In this document: positions 53,386-62,161 of the stretch, piece after piece
Position numbering within the stretch: position 1 is the first letter of the stretch
How the letters are laid out: each line of letters opens with the position of its first letter
Source of the DNA: Nocardioides carbamazepini
Lineage (GTDB): Bacteria; Actinomycetota; Actinomycetes; Propionibacteriales; Nocardioidaceae
Length of the DNA stretch: 64,000 nt
Direction of reading: 5' to 3'
NCBI RefSeq assembly: GCF_024614185.1
Contig: NZ_JAHTLF010000024.1
Location: 41,745 to 105,744 of the forward strand
Program-made: the position numbers and the translations under genes
The notes under the pieces: generated by a model
Databases searched by the model: none
What the model was told of the DNA's origin: nothing
The model's input: the letters and a program-made list of their open reading frames with translations, nothing else

Positions 53386-55079
53386 ACAAAATGGGCATCC
53401 TCTCGGCTGGGGTAGTCCTGGGGATTCCGTCCGCCCGGCCCGACCGGCGCTACGGGCGTTGTGTTGAGCATCGTGGCATAGTCTGGTCAGTTGACACGGT
53501 GACCTGCGTGTTGATGCCAATTAACGGATCTTCGCCAATGGTCGCGTTGGAGAAGCCCTTCAATGATTGCTTCGTGGCGGATATTTGCAGCTCCGGCGAA
53601 AACCTGGTCGTTGTATTCGGCGCCCGGTCGTGGAGTTCATATAGTGGCACGTGGCAAGTGTGGCGAGTCAGCCGCGAAGGCCTTCTCTTGCAACATGTCG
53701 CAGTGCCGCTCGACGGTATTCCGAGTGCCGTGTCTGGCGATGGCGATAGCCTTCTCGTTGGTGTTTCATCTCTAGAAATCTCCGCCACAGATGAGTGGGC
53801 CGGTGGCGGAATTGTCTCGATGGGTCCACGCGGCGACGACGTGCTCTACCGCCACAGCTCGCTATCGACGCGATTCTCCCCGTCCGGACTAGCGGCCGGC
53901 CCGCACGGGGTGCTGTACTTCGTCGATCAAGGCATGCATGTGTTGGGCCGACTCGACTCGGCGGGTCCCAAGGTCGTCTTTGGTGAATTGGGCATCCCGC
54001 GCGGAGATTGCACCGGCCTCTCCGTCCCGATGGGTGTGGCTCTGAGCGGTGATGTCATCTATATCGCGGACTCTAGGAATGGTCGTATCGTCGCGGTCGA
54101 CGTAGGTGGGACATTCCTGGGTACAAGTCCTCAGGGTCGCCTGGCTGACCCTCGGTCGGTCGTCTGCAGCCAGGGAATTCTCCACGTAGCTGACACCCGG
54201 CGGCCAGAACTAGTCGAACTGAAGGCAGGCGACCTCGTCGCTGGGGACTCGGACGAGCCAGTACTTGAGCGCGAGACCGAACTGTCGTTCCCGCGAGTGA
54301 TCCGATCGAGCGATGGCGTCCTCCTTGTGGCTGACACCAATCACAATCGCGTGCTGTCCGTAACGTTGGATGACAGGATGAAAGCCGTGGAAGTAGCCGC
54401 GCTTGAGTGCTCAACCACATGGCCGCGAGGCGCTTCACTCTCCCCCGACGGGACGCACGTCGCGATCTGCGACGGTGTCGGCGCGGCTGTCAAGATCGTG
54501 CAACGTTCCTCGGGCGAGCAGGTCGCCATCGTCGACTCGGTTGACGGTCGACGAATCGTGGACCCGCACGACGCAGTCTGGATCAGTGAGACAGCACTCG
54601 TCGTCGCGGACGGTATGGACGTCGCGCGCGTTGATGGGTTCAAAGAAACGGTGTGGTGCATTCGATCGCCAGACCCGCATCAACTCGCCCTCGGCGAAGG
54701 CGAGAGCATCCATGTTGCTGATCCGACTTCGGGCTGCATCCTCCAATTGGACCGCAACTCAGGTGCTGTGATGGGCTCGTTGTCGCACGCCCGAAGTTCC
54801 GGTGGAGGCACCATCTCTCTTCGCAGGCCCCGCGCAGTCGCGGCAGCGCGCAATCTACTGGCTGTAGCCGACGAGAATGGCTCGGTGCTGTTCATCCGGG
54901 ACCGTCAACTGTACGCGTTGTGGGATGGCACCTACGAGGTCGATGGAACCCAGTACGTCGCGCAGGCCGTGCGGGGCCTCGACTTCCTGGGTGACCACTT
55001 GCTCGTGAGCGACCACCGCAACCACATGGTGATTGCGGTTCGCCCGAGCTTCGGCGGAGGGTTCGCCAACTGCGGCTAG
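53382..55079 (+). CDS. NHL-repeat beta-propeller protein
   Basis: 565 residues. Repeated blades include GLAAGPHGVLYFVDQGMHVL, VALSGDVIYIADSRNGRIVA, SVVCSQGILHVADTRRPELV, VIRSSDGVLLVADTNHNRVL, LALGEGESIHVADPTSGCIL and GLDFLGDHLLVSDHRNHMVI: NHL-type VADTxNxRV patterns. No signal peptide or membrane helix is evident, so it is likely cytoplasmic, perhaps a scaffold or a peptide-modifying enzyme (some NHL proteins are lyases). It overlaps the APH gene and ends 107 nt before the small precursor gene. Confidence 0.78.
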   Translation: MNKMGILSAGVVLGIPSARPDRRYGRCVEHRGIVWSVDTVTCVLMPINGSSPMVALEKPFNDCFVADICSSGENLVVVFGARSWSSYSGTWQVWRVSREGLLLQHVAVPLDGIPSAVSGDGDSLLVGVSSLEISATDEWAGGGIVSMGPRGDDVLYRHSSLSTRFSPSGLAAGPHGVLYFVDQGMHVLGRLDSAGPKVVFGELGIPRGDCTGLSVPMGVALSGDVIYIADSRNGRIVAVDVGGTFLGTSPQGRLADPRSVVCSQGILHVADTRRPELVELKAGDLVAGDSDEPVLERETELSFPRVIRSSDGVLLVADTNHNRVLSVTLDDRMKAVEVAALECSTTWPRGASLSPDGTHVAICDGVGAAVKIVQRSSGEQVAIVDSVDGRRIVDPHDAVWISETALVVADGMDVARVDGFKETVWCIRSPDPHQLALGEGESIHVADPTSGCILQLDRNSGAVMGSLSHARSSGGGTISLRRPRAVAAARNLLAVADENGSVLFIRDRQLYALWDGTYEVDGTQYVAQAVRGLDFLGDHLLVSDHRNHMVIAVRPSFGGGFANCG

Positions 55080-55186
55080 ACACCTCCGTGCGGGGTCCAT
55101 ATGATGTGACACGATCAACTACTGTGCAACGACGTGAGCGAGTGTAGAGCCACTGCGAGGTGGCGGTCCACCAAGGAGAGTTTAAA

Positions 55187-55345
55187 ATGGAACCTGATTT
55201 CGACGCCGATAGCTTCGCTGAATTTGTCGACGCTCTGGACAGTGCTTCGGCCTCTGAGGCGGAAGCAACCTCGCACCATCACTCAAGTGTTTCCACGCGC
55301 GACTGGGAGGTTATTCGGTCCCTGACCGACGACTCCGTGGCGTGA
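55187..55345 (+). CDS. Candidate RiPP precursor peptide for the radical SAM enzyme
   Basis: 52 residues with GGAGAG before the ATG. The acidic, amphipathic N-terminal half (MEPDFDADSFAEFVDALDSA) looks like a leader; the C-terminal half holds a triple His (30-32), Ser/Thr-rich SSVSTRD, a single Trp (40) in DWEVIRSLTDD and ends SVA. The stop overlaps the radical SAM start, so translation is coupled. Aromatic residues two or three positions before another side chain are the usual substrates of cyclophane-forming radical SAM enzymes, which makes the Trp40 region the best guess for modification. Confidence 0.78.
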   Translation: MEPDFDADSFAEFVDALDSASASEAEATSHHHSSVSTRDWEVIRSLTDDSVA

Positions 55346-56547
55346 CGATCGCGTCTCCGGCTGATGCAAGAAGCGGCCCGCCCCACGGCCCGCTTCTTGC
55401 GATTTTGAAACTTGCCGGCCAGCAATGCAATCTCGATTGTCTTTATTGCTACGAGAGGCGCAAGCCAGCCACGCGGGGACACTTGTCGCCGGAAGTCTTG
55501 GAACGGTTCCTTGACAAGTTGAACGGCGAGCGGCTCAAAGTTGTCCTGCAAGGTGGCGAGCCACTCTTGGTATCGAAGGACCGAATGGCGGCGCTCCTTC
55601 AGGTCTTGAGTTCCTACGCGGCGCTCGACAGGATTGCGATACAGACCAACGGGACGCTCATCGACCAGTCGTGGTTAGAACTCTTCGCAGAGTTGGCGCC
55701 CTCGATCGAGTGGGGCGTCAGTTTTGATGGTCTAGGCGACTACTCCAGCCTTCGGCAAACTCATGACGGCGAAGCATCGTGGATGCAGACAGTCCGCGGT
55801 ATTGAGCAGCTGGAAGGGTCACAGATTCGTTACGGACTGATTACCGTGGTCACCTCTCGGCACACAGAGCACCCGATGCCTCGAGAGTTCTTGGCTGGCC
55901 TCGACTCGTTCTCGTACCTCACGAATCTCAAGTTGGTTCCGTGCCTCGACGGTCCGCAGACGGCACCAAGCCGACGTCAGACGGTGAGCGCAGTCCGTCA
56001 GCGCGCGGGACTTAGACCCGGTGCGCCGCCCTCTTGGGCTGTTAGCCCCAATGAGTTCCATTCTTTCGTCGAAGTTGTCGAACGAGATTGGATCAACCGA
56101 GGCCATTGGCGGCGATACCGGCTGGATCCAATCGCTTCCGTTGTCGAGAACCTGCTCGGCCGCGGATCGAACTACTCGGACTTCAGTGGGGGCAGCGACG
56201 CCGATGTCGTGACGCTGTATCCCGACGAGACCATTGCCATCAACGACCGTTCCATCGAGTCGATGTCCGGTGAAGCCGACCTCTCTGCGATTGGCGACGT
56301 CCGGGTATACCTGGCCAAGCGCCGTAGTCAACTCGCCGACGAATGGCATCGTGAGTATCTTCCTATGTGCAGTCCGTGCCCCGCGTGGGACGGCTGCGGT
56401 GGCAGCGAGCTCTACATGCGCAGGTCGTTGCGAGAGTCGTCGCGCGAGGAAGAATTCTGTCATGGGCGACGGCAGATGGTGGCCAACGTCAAGCAACTGT
56501 TGGCCAGCATCGGTCGTGCTCAACCCACACGAAAGGCCGCGAGATGA
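55342..56547 (+). CDS. Radical SAM/SPASM peptide maturase (FxsB-like)
   Basis: 401 residues from GTG 55342. The radical SAM cluster motif is CNLDCLYCYE (Cys29, 33, 36), followed by the VVLQGGEPLLV strand for SAM. The SPASM part has CSPCPAWDGCGG (Cys343, 346, 352) and EEFC (Cys373), binding auxiliary Fe-S clusters. Pattern and length resemble FxsB-type maturases that cross-link precursor peptides. It sits between the candidate precursor and an HExxH protein, an arrangement known for this family. Overlaps of 4 nt at both ends imply one translational unit. Confidence 0.92.
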   Translation: MTIASPADARSGPPHGPLLAILKLAGQQCNLDCLYCYERRKPATRGHLSPEVLERFLDKLNGERLKVVLQGGEPLLVSKDRMAALLQVLSSYAALDRIAIQTNGTLIDQSWLELFAELAPSIEWGVSFDGLGDYSSLRQTHDGEASWMQTVRGIEQLEGSQIRYGLITVVTSRHTEHPMPREFLAGLDSFSYLTNLKLVPCLDGPQTAPSRRQTVSAVRQRAGLRPGAPPSWAVSPNEFHSFVEVVERDWINRGHWRRYRLDPIASVVENLLGRGSNYSDFSGGSDADVVTLYPDETIAINDRSIESMSGEADLSAIGDVRVYLAKRRSQLADEWHREYLPMCSPCPAWDGCGGSELYMRRSLRESSREEEFCHGRRQMVANVKQLLASIGRAQPTRKAAR

Positions 56548-57416
56548 TGCTCGCTATCGGTGACGAGCAAAGGTTCTCTGACGAGTTGCTCGCTTCGCGA
56601 GTGGGCGCCTTTAGTGACATGTTTTCACGTCTGGGAATCGATCTAGCTGCGCGGCTGCCAAGAGCTACACCTGCCGCCCAGGTGGCGGTCATGTTCCAGG
56701 TGGCACATGTCATTCGCAAGCACCGGTCCGTCAAGGAAGCTGATGTCATTGTCGACTCACTCGCGTGGCTGTCCAATGGTTCGGCGCTCCTGCGCGTCGC
56801 GGGCTTGCCCAACGGCAAGCCAGTGGCCACGGCGGAGCGGATTGTTTCGGCGTCCGCTGATAGAGGTTTGATGGATGCTGCGCTCGAACTTGTCTCTGCG
56901 ACGGGCTGGCGTCAGCGGGTTGACGCCAACGTTGGATTGGTCGTCATTATTGGAGATGTCGTTTCGGGCACACAGATCTGCAGTTGGACGAATCCGACCA
57001 TTCTGCACACCATTCATCAAGATTTGATTCAGTCAAGGCTGATCATGGCCCGTGATTTGGTTCACGAAGCTACGCATCTAGCGCTCAACAATGCTCTTGA
57101 ATCTCTGGACCTGAAACTTGACCGCGATACGCCGGCCTACTATTCTCCATGGAAGAAGGTAGATCGCCCTGAGTTCGGTTTCCTTCACTCAATCGCGAGT
57201 TTCGTCACGGTCGTCGATTTTCTTGAATCGGCTCTCGCTCACCTCTCAGGCACGGAGGCGGATGTGTGCGCACGCCTCATCAAGGCTGAAGTAGAGCGAT
57301 TGGCTCAAGCTCGTCCAGCCGCGGAGAGGTTCGCAACAGAGGCCCGCTCCGATGCGGTCAGCCTTGCCGAACCAATCTTCGGCCGTCTGTTCGAACTCAC
57401 GTCAGACAAGACGTGA
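56544..57416 (+). CDS. HExxH-motif peptide-modification protein (aKG-HExxH beta-hydroxylase type)
   Basis: 290 residues; start ATG 56544 or 56547. The metal motif is DLVHEATHLALNNAL (His174, Glu175, His178). The helical N-terminal part (RFSDELLASRVGAFSDMFSR) and the downstream YYSPWKKVDRPEFGFLHSIA with further His are typical of the HExxH family often paired with FxsB-type radical SAM enzymes. Some members use iron and 2-oxoglutarate to hydroxylate side chains of the peptide. It overlaps both neighbours, so it likely acts on the same precursor. Confidence 0.85.
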   Translation: MMLAIGDEQRFSDELLASRVGAFSDMFSRLGIDLAARLPRATPAAQVAVMFQVAHVIRKHRSVKEADVIVDSLAWLSNGSALLRVAGLPNGKPVATAERIVSASADRGLMDAALELVSATGWRQRVDANVGLVVIIGDVVSGTQICSWTNPTILHTIHQDLIQSRLIMARDLVHEATHLALNNALESLDLKLDRDTPAYYSPWKKVDRPEFGFLHSIASFVTVVDFLESALAHLSGTEADVCARLIKAEVERLAQARPAAERFATEARSDAVSLAEPIFGRLFELTSDKT

Positions 57417-58591
57417 GTCTCCACTCTCAACTGTCGCAAGACCAGTTGGGGAACGCAGTCGCGCGGCGGCAAGGGGATGGCGACATCGCGATCTCTGTAG
57501 CGGGCCTCGCGTCCTTGGAGAACGACGTACGGTTTTCCGAGTCTTCTCGGGTAAACCTCGGATCGCTTGCGAAGCTGGCGACAGGGGCGATGATATGTCG
57601 ACTCTGGCCCGAAAGGCTAGAGCGCAGCTCGATCGCTCTTCATTCCGTGATTCCTTCGCTTCGAGGTAGTTGGCTGGGCGAATGCACGATTGAGATGCTC
57701 CTAGAGCATCGCGCAGGATTGTTCGACTACCGGACGCTCCTCGAACTGCGGGACTACATCGGGCCGCTCTACGTGACAAGGCGTGAGATTGCGATGCTCG
57801 CCGTGGCCCAGGGGGGACCCGCTGTGGATCTGGACCAATACAGCAACACCGGATACGTCCTGCTGCGCATGGCGCTTGAGGCAGCCACAGGGATGAGTAT
57901 CGAGCAATGCTGGCGTGAAGCCACCGGAGGACGTGAGGATATCGGCTTTTGGGTCACCAATCCTGAGCTGCCGATCGCCTCCAGGGCTTGGGGGTACCGC
58001 CAATCAGTCAGTGGATTCGCTCGACTGTGGAGCTTGGCAGCCGATGATGCTGGAGCCTCGAACTACTGGGGAACGGTAGCGGAGGCCATGCGGCTCGCTG
58101 AGTTCATCGATGCGGCCTACCGGTGCTGCGGCGTCCTACGCGACAACCTCAGTGGTCCCTATGGCGCCGCTGCAGTTCGATCTGATGGCTGGCTTGCCAC
58201 AGGAGCCGATGGAGGGTTCAGCGCTGCTGTGTTCGTCGACAACGGGCGCTCGAGATGCGCGGCTGTCACGAACCGGTGCGATACCTCTGCGATCGACCTC
58301 GTCGCCAGCTACATAGACGGCGACGAATTCCAGATCCCGGCCTACGGAGATGGCATTCAGCCTTCGAGCGCGTTAGGACGTCTGGGCCACGCGGCGCCGG
58401 CAGACGGGATCTACCACCATGATGGATTGCGCCTGTCGGTGGAGATGGTGACAGTCGACGGGCACCGGCGACTGCGCGCGGGCCGTCGAGTGTACGACGA
58501 GTCCGAGGTATGGGCGGTGGCGGAGGGTTCGAACTCGATGAGGCTCAGTTTTGGGCATCTCAGAGGCGTACGACTTGTCCGCGTCGCCTGA
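57413..58591 (+). CDS. Serine hydrolase of the beta-lactamase/PBP4-like fold
   Basis: 392 residues from GTG 57413. The catalytic S-x-x-K is SLAK (Ser51, Lys54); Y-x-N is YSN (143-145); MLLEHRAGLFDY matches the LLxHxSGL motif of class C-type hydrolases; ATGADGGFSAAVF resembles the third box. A C-terminal domain of about 80 residues adds LSVEMVTVDGHRRLRAGRRV. No signal peptide is visible, so it is probably cytoplasmic. It is the last gene of the unit and may remove the leader, trim or cyclise the product, or degrade it for immunity. Confidence 0.85.
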   Translation: MSLHSQLSQDQLGNAVARRQGDGDIAISVAGLASLENDVRFSESSRVNLGSLAKLATGAMICRLWPERLERSSIALHSVIPSLRGSWLGECTIEMLLEHRAGLFDYRTLLELRDYIGPLYVTRREIAMLAVAQGGPAVDLDQYSNTGYVLLRMALEAATGMSIEQCWREATGGREDIGFWVTNPELPIASRAWGYRQSVSGFARLWSLAADDAGASNYWGTVAEAMRLAEFIDAAYRCCGVLRDNLSGPYGAAAVRSDGWLATGADGGFSAAVFVDNGRSRCAAVTNRCDTSAIDLVASYIDGDEFQIPAYGDGIQPSSALGRLGHAAPADGIYHHDGLRLSVEMVTVDGHRRLRAGRRVYDESEVWAVAEGSNSMRLSFGHLRGVRLVRVA

Positions 58592-58639
58592 CCCGCGGCC
58601 TGGTCCAGTTGGCCGACCTACCCGGACCAGGCGGCCGGC

Positions 58640-58929
58640 CGCACGCGGGCCCTCAGCGTGCTGCCCGAAACCATTAGGCTCGCCCGCCGCACCTACGAAC
58701 GATCCGTGGAAACCTGGCCTGGGCCTTCAGCTACGTCATCGCCGCCATCCCCATCGCTTCAGCAGGACTACTTGACCCTTTCATCACCGCAGCAGCCATG
58801 GCAGCCTCACTCCTCGTCACCTACAACAGCTCGCGTCTCAACTCGCACAGGTCTCTCATCACTCGATCGACCGTCGACCATGCGGAAGGTCGGCGCCGAC
58901 CTTCCGAACACCCGTTGCTGGCGGGATAG
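58640..58929 (+). pseudogene. Heavy-metal P-type ATPase C-terminal remnant
   Basis: Plus strand: VLPETIRLARRTYERSV, a one-base slip near 58707, then NLAWAFSYVIAAIPIASAGL, LDPFITAAAMAASLLVTYNS and SRLN. This is the end of a CopA/CtpB-type ATPase with its last two membrane helices and the usual NLxWAFxYNxxAIP motif. Everything upstream is absent, the frame is broken, and the tail continues to TAG at 58927-58929. Confidence 0.75.
58883..58906. terminator. 24-base perfect palindrome, possible bidirectional terminator or recombination site
   Basis: CGGAAGGTCGGC followed by its exact inverse GCCGACCTTCCG. It lies within the end of the ATPase remnant and 30 bases beyond the stop of the minus-strand operon, so it may terminate transcription from both sides. 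Confidence 0.5.
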
Positions 58930-58935
58930 CGGGGC

Positions 58936-59553
58936 TCATTCTGGAGCAGTCGATGTGCGTCGCCGACGCAGTTGCACCACCACGAACACCAGCATCACGG
59001 CGACGATCCCGGCCGCCCACAGGCCGATCCCGCCGCGCACCGGCTCGAGATCGACCCGCTCGGCCGGGCCGTCGGTCTCGGCGAGCACCGGGAGCCGGCA
59101 TCTCTTCTCGCCCGAGGCGTTGTAGCACCAGCCTTCGATGCTGCCGGGAGCCGGCCGGTGCTCACCGGCGCCCTTCGGGGAGTACGCCCAGGGGGCGGCG
59201 TCCGAGGCGGCGTGCCAGTACTGCCAGTACTGGCCGGTGAACCGGCCGGGACATCGATCCGGGTACCCGGCGAGGGTGCACAGATACCCGCCCTTGGCCT
59301 CGGTGGTGGCGACGTCCGCCGCCGCCAGCGCCTCCAGGCCGGTCGTGGGCGTGCCGACGCACTCGCTGCGGAGCACCTCGCCGGCGTCTGTCCTGACGTG
59401 CAGCCAGATCTCGCCGTGTCCCAGGCACTCCCCGATCGTGGCGGGACTCGGGGTCGGGACGTCGACGGTCCCTGACGCCGGCACGGGCGACAGAAGCAGA
59501 ACGCCGAGCAGGACGCCGAGCAGGACGCGCCTACCAGGTCCGATCGGGTCCAT
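58936..59553 (-). CDS. Exported protein, SCO2322/DUF4430-like
   Basis: 205 residues from ATG 59553, overlapping the previous gene by 23 nt; the longer frame was rejected. Signal peptide (RRVLLGVLLGVLLLSPVPAS), then a domain with GYPDRCPGRFTGQYWQYWHA and WAYSPKGAGEHRPAPGSIEG then WCYN, close to the SCO2322/DUF4430 pattern, and a C-terminal membrane helix (LWAAGIVAVMLVFVVVQ) with a basic tail. It is thus anchored outside. The related proteins occur near ECF vitamin or metal importers; here it ends a Bat-like operon. Confidence 0.7.
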   Translation of the reverse strand: MDPIGPGRRVLLGVLLGVLLLSPVPASGTVDVPTPSPATIGECLGHGEIWLHVRTDAGEVLRSECVGTPTTGLEALAAADVATTEAKGGYLCTLAGYPDRCPGRFTGQYWQYWHAASDAAPWAYSPKGAGEHRPAPGSIEGWCYNASGEKRCRLPVLAETDGPAERVDLEPVRGGIGLWAAGIVAVMLVFVVVQLRRRRTSTAPE

Positions 59554-60241
59554 CGACCGGCTCCTCGCTCTGTTGCTGCTGGTCCTCGGCGCGCCGCTTG
59601 TCCTGGGCGGCGCCGCGGTTGCGCTCGTCGAGCCGCTCGGCCTGCTGTTGTTCCCTACTCGACTCCGTCCGCTGCTCGGTCCCCGGCTCGTCGCTGCCGT
59701 CCGCGGCTCCATTGCTGAGCTTGTCGTCGAGGCGGCCCTCGGTCTCCTGTGCGGACGAGGACGACCGGGGCGGCTCGGCCGCGCCGCCGCCCTCGCATTC
59801 GTCGACCTGCCCGAGCACCGACTTGGCCGCGGACCAGCGCCCGGCGGCGGCCGGGTCGCCGCTCGAGGCGAGCTCGTCGCCCGCGGCCTCCAGCGACCAG
59901 GCCCAGCTCAGGGCGACCCGGCAGCGTGCCGACTCGGGGGCCAGCGCCATCGCCTGCTCGAACCAGTCGGCGGCGTCGGCCCACTCACGGCGCTCGTGCG
60001 CCGCCACCCCGCGGTTGAACGGCGAGATCCAGCGCTGGACGACATTGAGCCGGCCGGTGAGCGAGAAGAGCCGTTCCGCGGCGGCCGGGTCCCCGGAGCG
60101 CCAGGCCCGCTCCCCCAGCGTCTGGGCGATCTGCATCGAGGTGATCTTGGCCGCCACGGCACCCAGCAAGAACACGGCCAGGACGGCCGTCGTCACGATC
60201 CGGCGGCGCCGGCCGCGGGCCAGGGGGTCAGCGGGTCGCAT
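59531..60241 (-). CDS. TPR-like membrane protein (BatC-like)
   Basis: 236 residues. One N-terminal membrane helix (IVTTAVLAVFLLGAVAA), then TPR-like helices (PFNRGVAAHERREWADAADW FEQAMALAP type) and a long Gln/Glu/Arg-rich tail (about 150-236) that is probably disordered or coiled. Overlaps both neighbours. It would be the tetratricopeptide partner of the two VWA proteins. Confidence 0.72.
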   Translation of the reverse strand: MRPADPLARGRRRRIVTTAVLAVFLLGAVAAKITSMQIAQTLGERAWRSGDPAAAERLFSLTGRLNVVQRWISPFNRGVAAHERREWADAADWFEQAMALAPESARCRVALSWAWSLEAAGDELASSGDPAAAGRWSAAKSVLGQVDECEGGGAAEPPRSSSSAQETEGRLDDKLSNGAADGSDEPGTEQRTESSREQQQAERLDERNRGAAQDKRRAEDQQQQSEEPVDGPDRTW

Positions 60242-61196
60242 CGCTCAGCTCCTCCCGCGCCGCGCGCATCCCCGCGACCGAGGCCGCCAGCAGGTACAGC
60301 AGGCCACCCGACGCGGCGATCGCCACGATCCAGTAGTACTCGTCGCCGGGCACCTGCGCGGTCGCGGTCGCGGACGAGCCCGACGGCACCAGCTCGGGCA
60401 GGTCGCTCGGAGCCGTCCGGTGCTGGTAGGCGCCTCCGGTCTGCTCGGCGAGCGCGGCGAGCGTCGGCTCGTCGATCCGGGACAGCTGGACCTGGCCGTC
60501 AACGCGGATCAACTCGTCGCTGTCGTCGCTGGTCGCCATCGGCCCGCCGGCCTCCGTACCGTAGCCGAGGACGAGGGCGCCCGCGAGCAGGCCGCGCAGC
60601 GGCGCGAACGAGGTGGGGGGCGTGGCGGCCGTCTGCTCGCCGTCGCCGACGTAGACCAGGTAGCGGTCGTGGCCGGGGCGCTCCTCGGCCGCGCGGCGCA
60701 GCAGCTGCTCGGCAAGGTCCGCGGCGACCGCGACGTCCGAGCCGGACGCCTTGGCCGAGGGTCGCCAGCCGACTGTCTGCCAGAACCCGGCCAGGGTGGT
60801 GGCGTCGGTCGTGAACGGCACGGCGAGACGCGCGTCGTCGTCGAAGACGATGACGGCGACGCGGGCGCCGGCGACCTGTTCGACGAGGCGGGTCAGGTCG
60901 GCAGCGGCGCCCGTCATCCGCGGCCGGCCGTCCGCGTAGTCCCGGGCGCCCATCGAGGTGGTGCGGTCCACGACGATCACGACGTCCGTCGTCGTCTCCC
61001 GGGGCACGCTGACGCGCACCGTGCCCACCGGGTGGAGGCCGATCACGACGGCCGCGGCGGTGAGCAGCAGCCGGACCCCCGCGGCGATCCGTGCGGGGCG
61101 GGACTGCCCGGGCCAGCGCCGCCATGTCCAGAGCGCCGTGACGCCCAGCAGCAGGAGCGCCCCCGCCAGCACTGGCCAGATCGGTTGCACCATCAT
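60228..61196 (-). CDS. VWA-domain membrane protein (BatB-like)
   Basis: 322 residues. Two N-terminal hydrophobic segments, then a von Willebrand A domain: VVIVVDRTTSMGARDYADGR carries a MIDAS-like D-x-T-x-S form (DRTTSM), with VAVIVFDDDARLAVPFTTD and YLVYVGDGEQTA. A C-terminal helix (YYWIVAIAASGGLLYLLAAS) closes it. DRTTS in place of the usual DVSGS may change metal binding. Coupled to the BatA-like gene. Confidence 0.85.
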   Translation of the reverse strand: MMVQPIWPVLAGALLLLGVTALWTWRRWPGQSRPARIAAGVRLLLTAAAVVIGLHPVGTVRVSVPRETTTDVVIVVDRTTSMGARDYADGRPRMTGAAADLTRLVEQVAGARVAVIVFDDDARLAVPFTTDATTLAGFWQTVGWRPSAKASGSDVAVAADLAEQLLRRAAEERPGHDRYLVYVGDGEQTAATPPTSFAPLRGLLAGALVLGYGTEAGGPMATSDDSDELIRVDGQVQLSRIDEPTLAALAEQTGGAYQHRTAPSDLPELVPSGSSATATAQVPGDEYYWIVAIAASGGLLYLLAASVAGMRAAREELSDATR

Positions 61197-62161
61197 GGCC
61201 GCCTCCCTCGGGCGACGAGGGATCCGGCCAGGCCGAGGAGGAACAGCACGGCCCCGGGGGTCACCAGGTCGAAGCTGCGGTCCTGGGCCGATGCCAGGAC
61301 CGCCGTCTTCTGCTGCGCCTTGATCGCGGAGCTGATCCGGGCCACGTTCGTGCGTTCCCCAGGCTCGATCGAGAGCACCTCGCCGGACGTCGGCGCGACC
61401 GCCGCGCGCAGCTCGTCGACCAGCTCCGGCTCGGCACGCTCGGGCATGATGCCGAAGACCATGACGCCGCTCTCCTCGGCGAGCCTCGCCGCCTGCGGAA
61501 GGGTGTAGACCGCATCGCCCGCGAGCTCGTTGTCGGTGGCCAGCACGATGGTGCGCGACCGGAGCGCGTCGGGCCGGTCGAAGTGCCGCACGCAGGTGGC
61601 CAGGCCGTCGCCGATCAGCGACGAGCCCACCTGGTACGCCGTCACTCCGGGCAGTGCCGTCGTCCCCTTGTCCGCGACCGCCTTCCTGGCCGCGTTCAGC
61701 TGCTCGATGACGTACTCCCGATCGGTGGTGAGTGGGAAGACCGTCACGGCGTTCGCGTCGAAGACGACGAAGCCGATCCGCTCCTCGCGCAACCGGCCCG
61801 CAAGCTCGAGGTAGGTGTCGATGACATCCGCGTCGAGCTCCCTCATCGAGCCCGAGACGTCCAGGCAGAGCACCACCTCGCGGGTGCGCATCTCCTCCGC
61901 GTCGTCACTGACCCCGACCAGCCGGGCGGCCATCAGCGCGGCGCCGGCGAGGGCGAGCACGAGACAGGCCGTCTCCAGGAGTCGCCGACGCCACTCCTGC
62001 CGGGCCAGCGCCCGGAACGCCGGCAGCGCACGGACCCGGTCCAGGGAGGAGGCGAGCACCGCGGCGCCGCCGGTACGCCGGGGCCGCGCCAACCGCCAGG
62101 AGACGAGGCCCGCCACCGCGGCGGCCGCGACGATAGCGCCGCCGACCCACCACTGGATCAC
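61193..62161 (-). CDS. VWA-domain membrane protein (BatA-like)
   Basis: 322 residues from GTG 62161, which overlaps the previous stop (GTGA); the upstream part of the frame is a shadow. One N-terminal helix (VGGAIVAAAAVAGLVSW), a second (LVLALAGAALMAARLV), then a VWA domain with full MIDAS: VVLCLDVSGSMRELD, a Thr in DKGTTALPG and IVLATDNELAGDA. A C-terminal helix (LVTPGAVLFLLGLAGSLVA) anchors it. Confidence 0.87.
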   Translation of the reverse strand: MIQWWVGGAIVAAAAVAGLVSWRLARPRRTGGAAVLASSLDRVRALPAFRALARQEWRRRLLETACLVLALAGAALMAARLVGVSDDAEEMRTREVVLCLDVSGSMRELDADVIDTYLELAGRLREERIGFVVFDANAVTVFPLTTDREYVIEQLNAARKAVADKGTTALPGVTAYQVGSSLIGDGLATCVRHFDRPDALRSRTIVLATDNELAGDAVYTLPQAARLAEESGVMVFGIMPERAEPELVDELRAAVAPTSGEVLSIEPGERTNVARISSAIKAQQKTAVLASAQDRSFDLVTPGAVLFLLGLAGSLVARGRRP

